DNA of 64,000 nucleotides from Rhodamnia argentea (lineage: Eukaryota; Streptophyta; Magnoliopsida; Myrtales; Myrtaceae). Positions 30,064 to 40,690 of the stretch are shown piece after piece. The position numbers and the translations under genes are program-made. Under the pieces are notes generated by a model. That model had not been told where the DNA came from. It was given only the letters and a program-made list of their open reading frames with translations, and searched no databases. Where the stretch lies: the NCBI RefSeq assembly GCF_020921035.1, contig NC_063154.1:24653448-24717447 (forward strand), given 5' to 3'. Within the stretch, counting starts at the first letter, position 1, and each line of letters opens with the position of its first letter.

Positions 30064-31443
30064 CTAACTCGTGGGCTTTTCCAGGAGCGCAGAGAAGTAC
30101 CACTCGTTCCCTCCGCGATCGACCTTCCTCCCGACGTTCCACCTCACCTTCTTGAACCCGACCCCATCGATCATTGGCACGTATGTCCTGTTGAGTTGCG
30201 GCCCCAGGCAGAAGAAGTGGTCGAGCCAGAGCAGCCCGCCTGGCCTCAGCACCCTGTATATGTCGTACAGAGTGAACTCCAGCATCCTGTCCGGGATCCA
30301 GTTGCTCAGGACATGCATCGAGTGCACTATGTCCAGCGTGTTCTCGAAGAAGGGCAGCCTCTGCGCGACGGTCATGTGCATCGAGATCAGACCCCTGGAC
30401 GCGATGAAGTTGTTGAAGGGGCCGTCGTAATTCATCGTGGTTGTGACGATGGTCACATTCCGTTCCCTCATCCTGGCCGCAAATGTCCCACTCCCTCCCC
30501 CAATGTCTAGGCCGATCCGAATGGTGCCCGGAGGCCTGGTGGCCAGAACCTGATCGATCCCAAAGTCGATATTGCCGTTGTCGAATGTCCAACGGTGCTT
30601 CTCTCTTCCATCCAGGTGGAAACAGTCCTTGCAGTCGAAGATCCCAGGCTTGTCCCTCCGGTCGATGAGGCACTGGTAGCTCTTGCACTGGTACGCGTCC
30701 CACGCAATGCTGCTGTCGGGCGGGGTCGTCCACAGGGACTGTGGGAACGGGATTGGCTCCGCGTAACTGGCGGGAGTTTTCGGGTGGCATCTCCTCCTGG
30801 GGAGAGGCTCGCATCCCTTGACCATGAGCATCTGGGACAGGGCGTCATCCACAGGGCACTCGGCTCCGACCTGGTACGACATGTACTGGGCCAGCTCCTC
30901 CCTGAACATGAGGCAGGCGGCCCCTACAGGCGGGAGCACCACATCAGAGCCGACCCTAGGGGAGTGGCCGAGCGGGAGCTTGTGGGGGCCGATGGCCAGC
31001 CTCAGCTCCTCCGGCAAATTGGTGGCGCTGAAGAGGTCGGTGCGGTAGTTGGGGCCGTCGGACGAGCGCTGTTGCTCATTGAGGCGGGTGAGCTGGGTGA
31101 GGAGGGATTCGATGAGGGCGTTGGCGGAGTTGAGGTGCTGGTGGAGCTCGGCGATGCGGGAGTGAGTGGAGTAGAGCTGGGCGCGAGTGAAGTTGAGGTC
31201 GCTGATAAGAGGGGCGGTGTCGCAGGGGAGAGGCAGAGAGATGCGCTGGGTGTAGGTGGATATCCGGTTGAGGTCCAGCCTGGACGGCCAGCTGGTGAAG
31301 ACGTAGACGGCGAGGACGTTGACGACGATTATGAGGGCCACCATGAACACCTTGAACTTCCTGGACTGACGGTTCTGGCTCGCCTGCTTCTTGGCATAGT
31401 CTTCGTCGCTGGCCATGTCTCGCGAGTCTCGCCTGTCTACCAA
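30064..31443 (-). CDS. Type II membrane SAM-dependent methyltransferase, paralog 1
   Basis: One uninterrupted frame of 459 aa; the alternative start M10 (31416) gives 450 aa. A single transmembrane anchor lies at about 31-50 after a basic cytosolic tail, followed by a stem with helical, coiled-coil-like sequence (about 85-125). A Cys-rich region follows (CEPLPRRRCHPKTP, then CKSYQC and CKDCF). The SAM-binding motif I is LDIGGGSGTFAARM (312-325) and the later motif is VLRPGGLLWLDHFF. The layout matches the Arabidopsis At1g29790/At5g40830-type methyltransferases, thought to act in the Golgi, possibly on pectin; the substrate is not shown by sequence. A paralog of nearly the same length lies 6 kb away on the same strand. 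High GC creates long antisense frames, which are shadows. Confidence 0.92.
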   Translation of the reverse strand: MVDRRDSRDMASDEDYAKKQASQNRQSRKFKVFMVALIIVVNVLAVYVFTSWPSRLDLNRISTYTQRISLPLPCDTAPLISDLNFTRAQLYSTHSRIAELHQHLNSANALIESLLTQLTRLNEQQRSSDGPNYRTDLFSATNLPEELRLAIGPHKLPLGHSPRVGSDVVLPPVGAACLMFREELAQYMSYQVGAECPVDDALSQMLMVKGCEPLPRRRCHPKTPASYAEPIPFPQSLWTTPPDSSIAWDAYQCKSYQCLIDRRDKPGIFDCKDCFHLDGREKHRWTFDNGNIDFGIDQVLATRPPGTIRIGLDIGGGSGTFAARMRERNVTIVTTTMNYDGPFNNFIASRGLISMHMTVAQRLPFFENTLDIVHSMHVLSNWIPDRMLEFTLYDIYRVLRPGGLLWLDHFFCLGPQLNRTYVPMIDGVGFKKVRWNVGRKVDRGGNEWYFSALLEKPTS

Positions 31444-32004
31444 GGCGGCCTCGGCTTCTCCTGGTGAGACAGAGAGGAGGAGAGTTGGGTCAGGAGGAGC
31501 AAAGGAAGAGGAGGGTATAAAGGGAGGGTGGAATGCGGTTCAAGGAATTGAACTTGGCATGTAGCAGATGCGATCCGCCATATCAGGGAGGGATCGCAGG
31601 TTTATTACCTTGGTCTCCAAACAACAGCAACATGCTCTCGCCCTTCATTTCTGTCCTTCCGCCTACGCAAAGAGGACTCCAAATATGGAAGTTTCTTCCA
31701 ACTGGGGGAGCTTTACATAGGACTCCTCGCAGCTCCTTGTGGTGTGTGGTTTCATACTGGACGGTAGCATGATCTTTTTTTCTAAAGACTAGGGTAAATT
31801 TCACTTTTGCTACTTGTGGTTTTGGTGTCTCGTTTGATGGAAATCTCGAGTACAGCCTACATTGGACGAATCAAACGAAAATAGTCGAACGAACGGACGA
31901 CAACCATTGATTAATGCACTGAATGTGCACCCTACAGTCGGTATTCTCACCGGTAATAAGTAAGCGAGCATGAACCGCCTTCAAGCCACTAAATTTTCGA
32001 ATTT

Positions 32005-32393
32005 GGATTAATATCATGAAAAAGTCCAAACTACATTTGGAACAAATTTATTCCAAGCTAATTTTCTTATCACAACAAACTCCAAACCGATACACTTCTG
32101 ACAAATATACTCCAAACTAATTTTTTGATCCCAAAATTCTAAGCTGGTGCATCGGTGATAAATTTATCTTCCGTTAATTTCCTTTAAATTGGGTTAATTC
32201 CCTAAAAAACCCTCAAACCGATACATTTATGACAAACGGAGGTTAGGAACTTTAAATTAAGACACCCCATCAACTGTCACATGTCATCTAACTGGGTAAT
32301 TTTACTGTAAAACTTAACGAAAATTAATATAGGAAAAATTTGTTACAGGCGTATCGGTTTGGAGTTTTTGATGACAAAAAAAAAAGATTAACT
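32005..32393. mobile_element. Foldback element, family 1 (second copy)
   Basis: The left end is GGATTAATATCATGAAAAAG and the right end TTTTTGATGACAAAAA..GATTAAC, with inverted internal units of the 'ACAAATTTATTCCAAGC' type and the shared centre 'AACTGTCACATGTCATCTAA'. It is shorter than the copies at 16.8 and 39.9 kb. No coding sequence. Confidence 0.65.
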
Positions 32394-32989
32394 CTTTTTA
32401 CTGTTGATGCCCAAAGGGACCAACTTTGACTGGGAATTTAACCATAATAAGAGCAAAAACCCGTCTCGAGAAGTGCAGACAGATTTTGACCCCTCAAATC
32501 CGTCGTTCCAAAGAACCGCCAACTCATTCTTAGAAAAGTCCAAAACCCAAATTGCACTCAATCTCCACGAGTTTGGTTGCTTCTTCTCTAATAGTCCACC
32601 ACGGGCATCGAGAACTTTTTGCGTATTCTATTGCAACCGTCCTTTGGCCTTGCTCTGCAAAAGTCTTTCAATTAAAAAAGAAGACATTATGAGAAGCCAA
32701 ACTTTCCCATATTGTGCATTTGTACCCAACTCTTTGCTAGCCACGACTTGGGATCGGGAAGGTGCAAATATATGAATTCAAAGTGGTCAGCGGTGCTTTA
32801 GTCAAGTTCACTACAGAAAATGGGACAAAGGACAGGACCCCTTCTATATTGTTGTACAAAATTGACTATACTTTAAACGAAGAAAAGAAATCGCAAAATT
32901 GACCCTGGAAAAAGGAATCGAGATTTCTAGCTCCATCTTGCTCTTGTTGCCTATGTAGGCTGACACTCTCCGGGAGCCTTTGTTTCTGA

Positions 32990-33190
32990 CATGCGACCAA
33001 TACGTAGTCGGCGCTCTAGATACGCCGACGACATGCGAGTTTGGCATCCCGACATGTCATTTCGACACGCACGGGATCACTGTATACATGATAATTTATG
33101 ATGTGTGTGTGTGTTTATATAATAATAATAATAATAATAATAATATACAATGTGTTTGAAAAATAACGTGTCGGCGTGTTTTGTCGGCCC
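32990..33190. repeat. Dispersed repeat related to 35.5 kb
   Basis: It contains ACATGCGACCAATACGTAGT, CGCGAGTTTGGCA-like sequence (ATGCGAGTTTGGCATCCCGA) and ends ACGTGTCGGCGTGTTTTGTC. The block at 35540-35935 has the same order: GACATGCGACCGGCACGTGG, CACGCAAGTTTAGCACCCCA, TGTCGGAGTGTCGTGTCG. Function unknown. Confidence 0.5.
33119..33144. repeat. (AAT)n microsatellite
   Basis: Eight to nine uninterrupted AAT units inside the 33.0-kb dispersed repeat. Confidence 0.9.
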
Positions 33191-33584
33191 TACATAGCAT
33201 GTCACCATAAAGGGTGCTTGAGCTATAGATCAAGTGAATCGAACACAAAGTTTATGATTGATATGCTATCCCACCACGGCATTCTAATACCTTAGTGGGG
33301 ACTGTCTATTAGCCATTAAACTCCTTCTCGATTTTTGGTCCATAACACGGATATGCTCTATAGTAGCAATTTTTTATGCACGGGTTCCACAACGTGGCAA
33401 GCGCAGAGCATACTACCAGGATTAACCAAAATATCTCTGAATTTAAACACCCATTCTAGGCAGGAAGGAGACAAAAAGCTTTACAAACTCATGAGAGTAG
33501 ATGGAAACACAGATTTTATTTTTAAGGAGACGTGGGCTGCCTCTTTACTTACAAGACTCTGCCCTTTTATAGGCATTTTCACTT

Positions 33585-34065
33585 ACAAATTCTCTATTTT
33601 TTTAAAAAAAATTTCCTGACTTTTTTTTTTCTTCCCCTACTTGCAGCCAACCGGCCACTGGTACTAGCCATGGCCAACCACACTAGATCTGGCGAGGGAT
33701 GTCCTTGCCTGGGCTAGGTTGCCCTTGCCAGCGCTCACCCTTGGCCTAATGGGGCCGACCCCCACCTGTGGCTAATGGACTATAGGCAATAACTACAAAG
33801 AGAAGGAAAAGAAGGGGAAGAAAAATAGAAATAAAATTCATCAAATTATTTAAAAATTATGAAAAAAATCTACATTGGCACTAATGGCGTCGGGACGATA
33901 AGCTTTCATGTCAACGGTTTCCGACCAAAATTGGTTGAATGTATTGAATTAGTACCAATACAAAGAGGTTTAGAACTAAATTGGTTCAATTGAAATGTTT
34001 AGAACCGAATTAATACAACGCAATAGATTTATGACTTTTTTGGTTCTTTTCCCCATGGCAGCCTG
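33585..34065. repeat. Foldback family 2, partial copy with GC core
   Basis: A pyrimidine tract leads into a GC-rich core (about 33645-33785) with AGATCTGGCGAGGGATGTCC and GGGCTAGGTTGCCCTTGCC. A purine tract follows, then the right arm with TTTAGAACTAAATTGGTTCA and TTTATGACTTTTTTGG. The left arm is not recognisable, so the copy appears truncated. Confidence 0.5.
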
Positions 34066-34329
34066 ATAGGCAATATAAGTGTTTGTTGCTATTGCATCAA
34101 TTAAACACACGTTTGAACATTAAAAAAAACCTATATAAAAAAATTCAATGCATGTTACAGAGGCTGAAACACAATATGTGCACCGAGATTCATGTCCTTA
34201 AGTATTTTCCATGAATTTGGAATATAGGATGCGCTGGAAACCATATCTTTTCAAGTATTTTCCAAAAATTTCTTTCTTCGTTCTAAAGTATTTTAGGGAG
34301 AAAATTTCAAATATCGGCCCAACGTACCT

Positions 34330-34613
34330 TCGTTTTCTTAAAGAATAGCTTAAAGTGAATTTTATTTCAAATAAGGGCATGAATTGCCCTCATTATTTCA
34401 AAGAAGGGGCCGACTGAAAGACATTTCTTTTTTCTATTTCCTCTCCCCTCCAATGCAAAGACAGAACCCGGAATAACACCCTTTCCCATTTCACTGCAAC
34501 CACTTTCCAATGGAAAGCGTTGAAGCCGAGGCGATGAAGACGAGGACGAAGACGAAAAACTGAAATTGCAACATTTGCTACGATGCCCTCTGTATTTCCC
34601 GAATTATACACTT

Positions 34614-34655
<42 letters not shown>

Positions 34656-34985
34656 GGATCCACAAATTGGGCAGGCGAGGGCGACCCTCGCAGCCTATCG
34701 CCAAATCCGGCGAGGGCAACCGTCACCCAACGCTTGGCCTAGGTTGGGTGGGTGAGGGTCCCTCGCTTGGGCTGAGTGGATAGGGCAGTCCTCGCTCGAC
34801 ACTAGTGATTGTGGGGGAGGGGAGAGGAAAAATAATAAAAAATAAAAGAAAAAAAGGAAAAATAAAAATAAAAAAAGGAAAAAACATTCAAAAAAGTAAA
34901 AGGACGAAAATGCCTTTCGGTCGGACCCTTTTTTGAAACAATAAAAGATCTTTAGGCCATTATTTGAAATTCTTCCGTATACAAC
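34330..34985. repeat. Foldback family 3 with GC core
   Basis: The left arm is TTTCAAATAAGGGCATGAAT, then a (TC)n tract (34616-34653). The GC-rich core (about 34660-34810) contains GGGCGACCCTCGCAGCC and AATCCGGCGAGGGCAACC. An A-rich tract follows, then a right arm with GACGAAAATGCCTTTCGGTC and CCATTATTTGAAATTC. The same order is found at 60440-61010. Confidence 0.55.
34616..34653. repeat. (TC)n microsatellite
   Basis: About 19 uninterrupted TC units at the border of the GC core of the family 3 element. Confidence 0.95.
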
Positions 34986-35539
34986 CAATAACCAAATCAT
35001 TAATGTGGGTGGTGGATTTGCATTTTAAACAAAGATTGAATTCTCAAATTATGTATACTTTCGTTTTTTTTTATCTCTTCCCTGGTCAGCCTTGGAGGTG
35101 TACCCTCAAATGAATTTGTGATAATCTAATCGAGTCGAAGAAACCACCTTCTGGAAAAGTTTGTCCAAGTTTTGGCATTTGAAAACCTCGACCTCAAACC
35201 AACTGTGCTCACCTAATTTGAGTTTTTAGTTGCGGTTAGGCATCTTAGCAAGTCAAAGTTGAATGTCCTGTACGAAATATTTACTATTTTTTTCTTTGGT
35301 CGAAATAAAAGTCAACACTTTCATTAGTCAGAGATAAGTCTAGGTTCAGACACAAAGCATCCGAGCATAAAATGGCCCACGGGCTCGAGGGAGGAAAAGA
35401 AACCCAATTAAGAGGAAGCCCGAAGTTTCGCTGAGACTTGGCGGCCCAGTTTGTGGCCCGGTTTGCTTCTCTTGAACAATGCACTAGGAAGCATCAACAC
35501 TCTTCGGAGCCTTTATGTCATCCTATGTCATGTCCACAT

Positions 35540-35935
35540 GTCGACACTCCTCGACACTGTTCGACATGCGACCGGCACGTGGTCAGCACTGCAGACATGC
35601 CAGTAACACGCAAGTTTAGCACCCCAACACTCCATTTCCACACGAGCGGGGTCAATTGTAAGCATTTTTAATAAATAATGGGTCAAAATATTTTTATTAA
35701 AAATCTATATACTTAAGTCATATATCCAGTCAACCAAAAAAAAAAAAAAAATTCGTGACTCCTAACAGAAGAAAGAAGAAGAAACGTACCACATATATTT
35801 TCATATATAAACGATATTTTATCATGTATATATAAAAAGATACGTTTAATATACAACGTGTCCCAATGTGTCGGAATTCTCTATCTTTTTAGAATAAGTG
35901 TCGGAGTGTCGTGTCGTATTTCGGTATCAATGAAA
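35540..35935. repeat. Dispersed repeat related to 33.0 kb
   Basis: It has the same ordered phrases as 32990-33190, separated by a longer AT-rich middle. It ends with TGTCGGAGTGTCGTGTCGTA. Confidence 0.5.
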
Positions 35936-36459
35936 CTTAGACAATGGATGATTTCCAGTTTTGAAAAACTCATCAACATATCACGGATGTTATCTAGATA
36001 CGCAACTGCCTCTCGATCAAACTGATCTATTGTGGGGTTGGAGATTGCAACTTATCAGTTCCAAGCAGTCGGATTCGACGACGAGAGATTGTCCCTTTCG
36101 AGCATAGCAGTGCTTGTTCGTGCAAGTTATTAGCCGAAGTTTTTAGTTTGCGGCCTCCCAAGACCTTGTATATTAAAAAGTCGTCCGATTCTCGGTGTTC
36201 AATTTAAGGTGGAGTTACATCTATGAGCTTGTAAGATCCTAAGAAACTATGGTTTGATTTTATCTGTGATAGAGGAGATTATGTAGGAGAATCCTTATGA
36301 AGTGGCTAAAGATGCAAGCGAAGCTAGCCTTCTGTTGAAGTCCAGGCTGTGGCGAACTCAAGTGGTGCTTGGTTTTGGAAGATTTATGGAGCGATTGAGG
36401 AGCCCATTTCAGTTTGCAACGACATGATCATGATATGACTAGACATCGAGGCAAGAAGG

Positions 36460-37110
36460 ACGTTTGTTAATAGATGTCTCAAATATGAGCCAACGAACGA
36501 AACCCGACCCGAACCGAAACGTTGGAAACTCTGGGTGTACGAAGAAAGTATGAATTAGACCTCAATGCTCGTGTTGGAGTTGGCGAATACTTCGAGGACC
36601 CTTGTTTCTCACACCGGGTACGCCCACGTGAGCTTAGGGAAACCGAAGTGTTACCCAACGACATGTGACCCTTGCGCGCGGGGGTTCGGAGGCAGCGCCC
36701 CCGACACCGGTGTCCCGCTGCTCGGTCAGCGGGCGGGGGTTCGGGGGCAGCACCTCTTGACGGGGGTTCCATTGCTCGGTCAACGGACAATTTGCCCGCT
36801 CGTCGGTGAGCCGACGGGGGTTCGGAGGCGGCGCCCCCGAAACCTCTATGGGTTTGAGCTTTTATTTAAGCTGGCCCGTATGATGGAATTAAGAGGTTTT
36901 AGGTTTTTTAGCCCGTTTTTGGGGCATATATATTTTGCTCGATTTTATCATTATGTAAGTGTGAATTGGTGTAAACCTAAAAAAATATAGTGAAATCTCT
37001 TTGCAAGACGTAGCCCTAATCTTGGGGTGAACTTGGGTAATCTCATGCGTCATTCCAATTTTTCTTGATTCTACGTGTGATCGTCTGATTTGGTTCCGAT
37101 AAACCCCTTT
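36460..37110. mobile_element. Solo LTR-like block, Ty1-copia style
   Basis: A GC-rich U3-like part holds three copies of GGGGGTTCGG(A/G)GGC(A/G)GC (about 36684, 36737 and 36818), two ending in GCCCCCGA. Downstream is the run AAAAAATATAGTGAAATCTC, GACGTAGCCCTAATCTTGGG, GTGAACTTGGGTAATCTCATG and GATTCTACGTGTGATCG, the order typical of the 3' part of plant copia LTRs as I know them. No gag-pol frame, second LTR or primer-binding site is seen, so a solo LTR is the simplest reading. The edges are approximate. Confidence 0.6.
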
Positions 37111-37372
37111 AGCCCGCCTCATTCAAGTCCGAATCCTTTTGCTTGTTGAAGTCCAAAGTGGCGTTGGACTTTGAGCGTGACAAGAGGACTTAAAACTAGG
37201 ACATATTGAGTCCGACTTTGACCAAGTTTGTAATCTCTGTTGTATCGATTGCTTGATTTTGTAACGACTTATAATATCGAAATCATGGTTGTGTAATGTT
37301 CTGTTGACATCTAAGCTCAAAGAAGATACAACAAGGAAGCAAATTGATCAAAGGACTGTGTAGAGCATCGAC

Positions 37373-38725
37373 TCATGTCATGGGCTTCTCCAAGAGTGCA
37401 GAGAAGTACCACTCGTTCTTCTGCGGTCCCCTGTCGACCTTCCTCCCGGCGTTCCACCTCACCTTCTTGAACCCGACCCGGCCGATCATCGGCTCGTACG
37501 TCCCGTTCAGCTGCGGCCCCTCGCAGAAGAAGTGGTCGAGCCAGAACAGCCCGCCCGGTCTCAGCACCCGGTAAACGTCGTACAGCGCGAACTCCAGCAT
37601 CGCCTCCGGGATCCAGTTGCTCAGCACGTGCATCGAGTGCACTATGTCCAGCGTGTTCTCGAAGAACGGCAGCCGCTGCGACACGCTCATGTGCATCGAG
37701 ATGAGCCCTCGGGACGCGATGAAGCTGTTGAACGGGCCGTCCAAGTTCATCGTGGTCGTGACGATGGTCACGTTCCGTTCCCTCATCCTGGCCGCGAAGG
37801 TCCCGCTCCCTCCCCCGATGTCTAGCCCGATGCGCACCGTTCCTCGAGGCCTGGTGGCCAGGACCTGGTCGATCCCGTAGTCGAGGTTGCCGTTGTCGTA
37901 CATCCAACGGTGCTTCTCCCGACCTTGCAGGTCGAAGCAGTCCTTGCAGTCGAAGTAACCGCGCTGCTTGTTGCGGTCGATGAGGCACTTGTAGCTCTTG
38001 CAAGTGTACGCATCCCACACGACGCTCGAATCGGGCGGCGTCGTCCACAGGGACTGCGGGAACGGGGTCGGCTCTGCGTACTTGGCAGGAGATTTCGGGT
38101 GGCATCTCCGCCGCGGGAGCGGCTCGCAACCCTTCAGCAGGAGGCGCTGCGCGAACACATCGTCCGTGGGACACTCTCCTCCTACGTCGTACGACATGTA
38201 CTGGGCCAGTTCCTCCTTGAACCTCAAGCACGCGGCCCCCACCGGCGGGTGCACGACGTCGGACCCCACCCTCGGAGAGTGGCCGAGCGGGAGCTTGTGC
38301 GGTCCAACGGCCAGCTTCAGCTCGTCCGGGAGATTACCATCGCTCGCCGGGCCAATGGACAAGTCGTCGTGCGGTCGGCCGCCACGGGAGCCCGCGAGCT
38401 CGACGAGGAGACTCTCGACGAGGGAGTTGGAGGAGGCGAGCTGGCGGTGCAAGTCCGCGATGCGGGAGTGGGTGGCGGCGAGCTGGGCGAAGGTGGAGTT
38501 GAGGTGGGCCACGAGGGAGGAGGAGGAGGAGGCGGCGTCCCAAGCGATGGGGAGAGAGAGGCGGGGGAGGTGGAAGGGGCGAGGCGCGGAGGAGAAAAGG
38601 CAGAGAGTGATGAGGTTGGTGAGGAGGACGAGCATGGCTATCTTGAGCTTGAACTTGAGCGCGGCCATCCTCGGAGACGGCGGGTGATAGTAGGACTGCT
38701 TCTTTGGACTGTCTTCAGCTCCCAT
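37373..38725 (-). CDS. Type II membrane SAM-dependent methyltransferase, paralog 2
   Basis: Single-exon frame of 450 aa. The layout is that of the copy at 30.1-31.4 kb: a short basic N-terminus, transmembrane anchor about 26-45, a stem (60-125), the Cys-rich block CEPLPRRRCHPKSP with CKSYKC and CKDCF, SAM motif I LDIGGGSGTFAARM (301-314) and VLRPGGLFWLDHFF. The C-terminal two thirds is nearly identical to paralog 1 while the anchor and stem differ, as expected for a duplicated enzyme with a conserved lumenal domain. GC content is higher than in paralog 1. The leader carries a CT-rich tract (GA on the plus strand near 38790-38815) and a weak TATA-like CTTATATTTT about 160 bases upstream. The substrate is unknown; pectin is a family-based possibility. 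Confidence 0.92.
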   Translation of the reverse strand: MGAEDSPKKQSYYHPPSPRMAALKFKLKIAMLVLLTNLITLCLFSSAPRPFHLPRLSLPIAWDAASSSSSLVAHLNSTFAQLAATHSRIADLHRQLASSNSLVESLLVELAGSRGGRPHDDLSIGPASDGNLPDELKLAVGPHKLPLGHSPRVGSDVVHPPVGAACLRFKEELAQYMSYDVGGECPTDDVFAQRLLLKGCEPLPRRRCHPKSPAKYAEPTPFPQSLWTTPPDSSVVWDAYTCKSYKCLIDRNKQRGYFDCKDCFDLQGREKHRWMYDNGNLDYGIDQVLATRPRGTVRIGLDIGGGSGTFAARMRERNVTIVTTTMNLDGPFNSFIASRGLISMHMSVSQRLPFFENTLDIVHSMHVLSNWIPEAMLEFALYDVYRVLRPGGLFWLDHFFCEGPQLNGTYEPMIGRVGFKKVRWNAGRKVDRGPQKNEWYFSALLEKPMT

Positions 38726-39584
38726 CGCCGCCTCGCCGCCTCGACCACTATGAATATCTCTCTCCTCTTCTCTTCTCTTCTTCGACGGAACGAGAGAGAG
38801 AGAGAGAAAGAGAGGGAAGTGAGCGCCAGAGCAAGCGAGAGCAAAGGGAGTGGAAGTGTGTGTTCAAGGGAAGGCAGGACGAGGCAAAATATAAGAAAGG
38901 GGAAGCTTCCTTCAATAGATCCGGCGCATGCCACTTCGTTCATTGTGATCCGGCGCTTGGGGCGGGCCGATCAGCTTTATTATAATGAAGAAAGAAGAGA
39001 AAGAAAGACAAACGGTGACGTACTAAAGAATAAAGAAAGAAGAGATGCGGGTGATCGACATAGAAAATAGGCATGGATCTTCAATCTCATCAGTCCACTA
39101 AATGCATTGCCAACCCAATTGTCAACCCTTTAATGAAGAGAAAGAGAGAGGGAGATGAGGCTGATGGATCCAATGAGGAGAGAGAATGTGGGACCCAAAT
39201 ACGCCACGTGTCGTCCATTGAATGGGCCTGTCCTATGGTGACGTGGAGTGGTCGGCCTACCCATTATTTTTTCCTTTTCCTCCATTTTTCGAGTTTCACA
39301 CGCACTATACTCTTATTTTAAAGAACATTTTACGATACTAACGCCGAGTTCCGCTAAAGAAAACGAGCTGTCATATAGTTCATATATCGTGATTCGTTTT
39401 GCTCACCGCTTCGCCCATAAGCTAAATCTATATACAATAGTTTGTCCGCACCACCCGGGCCCAATGGCCTTGTCCAAACAACAATAGCCAGTCACTATGA
39501 AGGTGCAGAAGGTTCACTCGCAAAATTTAAGCTTTCGGAATAATCCCATGTGTGCACAAGTTAATATGGTTTCGACCTGATAAC

Positions 39585-40690
39585 GTTACCAAAAAAGTCT
39601 TAAATCTAAAATAAGGATGCCAACTTTGTTATAAATCTTTCAATTTAGCTGATTTAGTCCCGAACTTTATGACAATATACTAATGTAGTTATTCGATCGA
39701 TTTTGGCTAGAAATCGCTAATGTGAACACCGGCCATCCGACATTACACGATAGGCGACTAGAGTTGACGTGAACAATCTTTGCAATTTTTTTTTAAATAG
39801 TTTGAATTCTCTTTTCTTTCTGGATTTTTATTTTCTATTTTCATTTTACTCTTTTATTTTCTTTCTTTTTTAGGGTTAATACTACAAAAAATTTCAAACT
39901 AGTACACTTATAATAAATTTACCTCAAGCTATTTTTTTTACCACCAAAAATCCTAAATCGATACTCTGATATAATTTACCCCAAATTGATACAATCGTTA
40001 TAAATTTACTCTCCGTTAGTTTTCATAAAATTTTCTTGTCAAATTGTTGAGATAGATGACGTGTGATAATTGTCGGGTGCACATGTTACCCTCTGTTTGT
40101 TACGGGTATATCAATTTGAGATTTTTTTGTGATATTAATTCAATTTAATAGAAATTAACATAAGGTAAATTTGTCATATGTATACCAATTTGAGATTTTT
40201 TGTGGAAAAAAAATTAATTTGGGGTAAATTTGTCACGATTATACTAGTATAGGATTTTTTGTGGTAAAAAAAATAGCTTGGGTTAAATTTATCATAAATG
40301 CACCAGTTTAGAGTTTTTGATGATCAAAAAAATAATTTTGGGTAAATTTATGTGTACCAGTTTGGAGTTTTTTTTTTATAATAATAACTTTTTTTTTTTA
40401 TTGTGGTCAACAAGGGTCGCGACCCCTGCCAAATTTGGGCTAGGGTTGCCTTGTATGCGGTTGACAAGGGCTTGTAGGCCCTCACCCTCGCCACCCATAA
40501 GGGGGAAAGAAGAAAAGAAATAAAATATAAAAAAATTGTTATCCACGTCACTAATTGCCAAGAAGAACTACATTGGCAAATCGTCTAAATGTTAAAGATT
40601 AATTTGCTAAATTAAAAAGTACGTAACAGAATTGACATTCGTATCGTAGGTTCATGACTCTTTTATCATAATTATCCCGTTTCGACCCTC
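39585..40690. repeat. Foldback family 2 element carrying a nested insertion
   Basis: The left arm (39590-39800) reads ACCAAAAAAGTCTTAAATC, GATTTAGTCCCGAACTTT and TTTTGGCTAGAAATCGCTAA. The right arm (40550-40680) reads CTACATTGGCAAATCGTC and GAATTGACATTCGTATCG. A GC-rich core at about 40410-40500 has GGGTCGCGACCCCTGCCAAA. The left pyrimidine tract is split by a complete family 1 element. Confidence 0.65.
39874..40389. mobile_element. Foldback element, family 1 (third copy, nested)
   Basis: It starts GGTTAATACTACAAAAAATT and ends in the inverted TTTTTTATAATAATAACT. The arms are built from units of the type 'GGTAAATTTGTCACGATTAT' plus 'TAGGATTTTTTGTGGTAAAA', and the centre contains TCAAATTGTTGAGATAGATG. 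It lies inside the pyrimidine tract of a family 2 element. Confidence 0.7.

Larger units (their letters stand above)
31444..37372. other. Repeat-filled spacer between the two methyltransferases
   Basis: No gene is supported in these 5.9 kb. Contents: the promoter side of paralog 1; a family 1 foldback (32005-32393); an unrecognised 123-codon frame at 32404-32775 with no domain; a (AAT)n tract at 33119-33144; two related repeats at about 32990-33190 and 35540-35935; foldback elements at about 33585-34065 and 34330-34985; and an LTR-like block at about 36460-37110. A short frame ending at 37123 has no recognisable domain. Confidence 0.6.

Noticed and set aside
30595..31467. 290-codon plus-strand frame opposite methyltransferase paralog 1
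   Set aside because: It is an antisense shadow of a GC-rich, well-supported coding sequence; its composition (Gly, Glu, Val, Arg rich) is typical of such shadows and it has no domain.
32404..32775. 123-codon plus-strand frame
   Set aside because: No domain, no splice partners and adjacent to a foldback element; likely chance or transposon debris.
37910..39070. 386-codon plus-strand frame opposite methyltransferase paralog 2
   Set aside because: Same reason: it mirrors the real minus-strand gene and runs on into low-complexity leader sequence.
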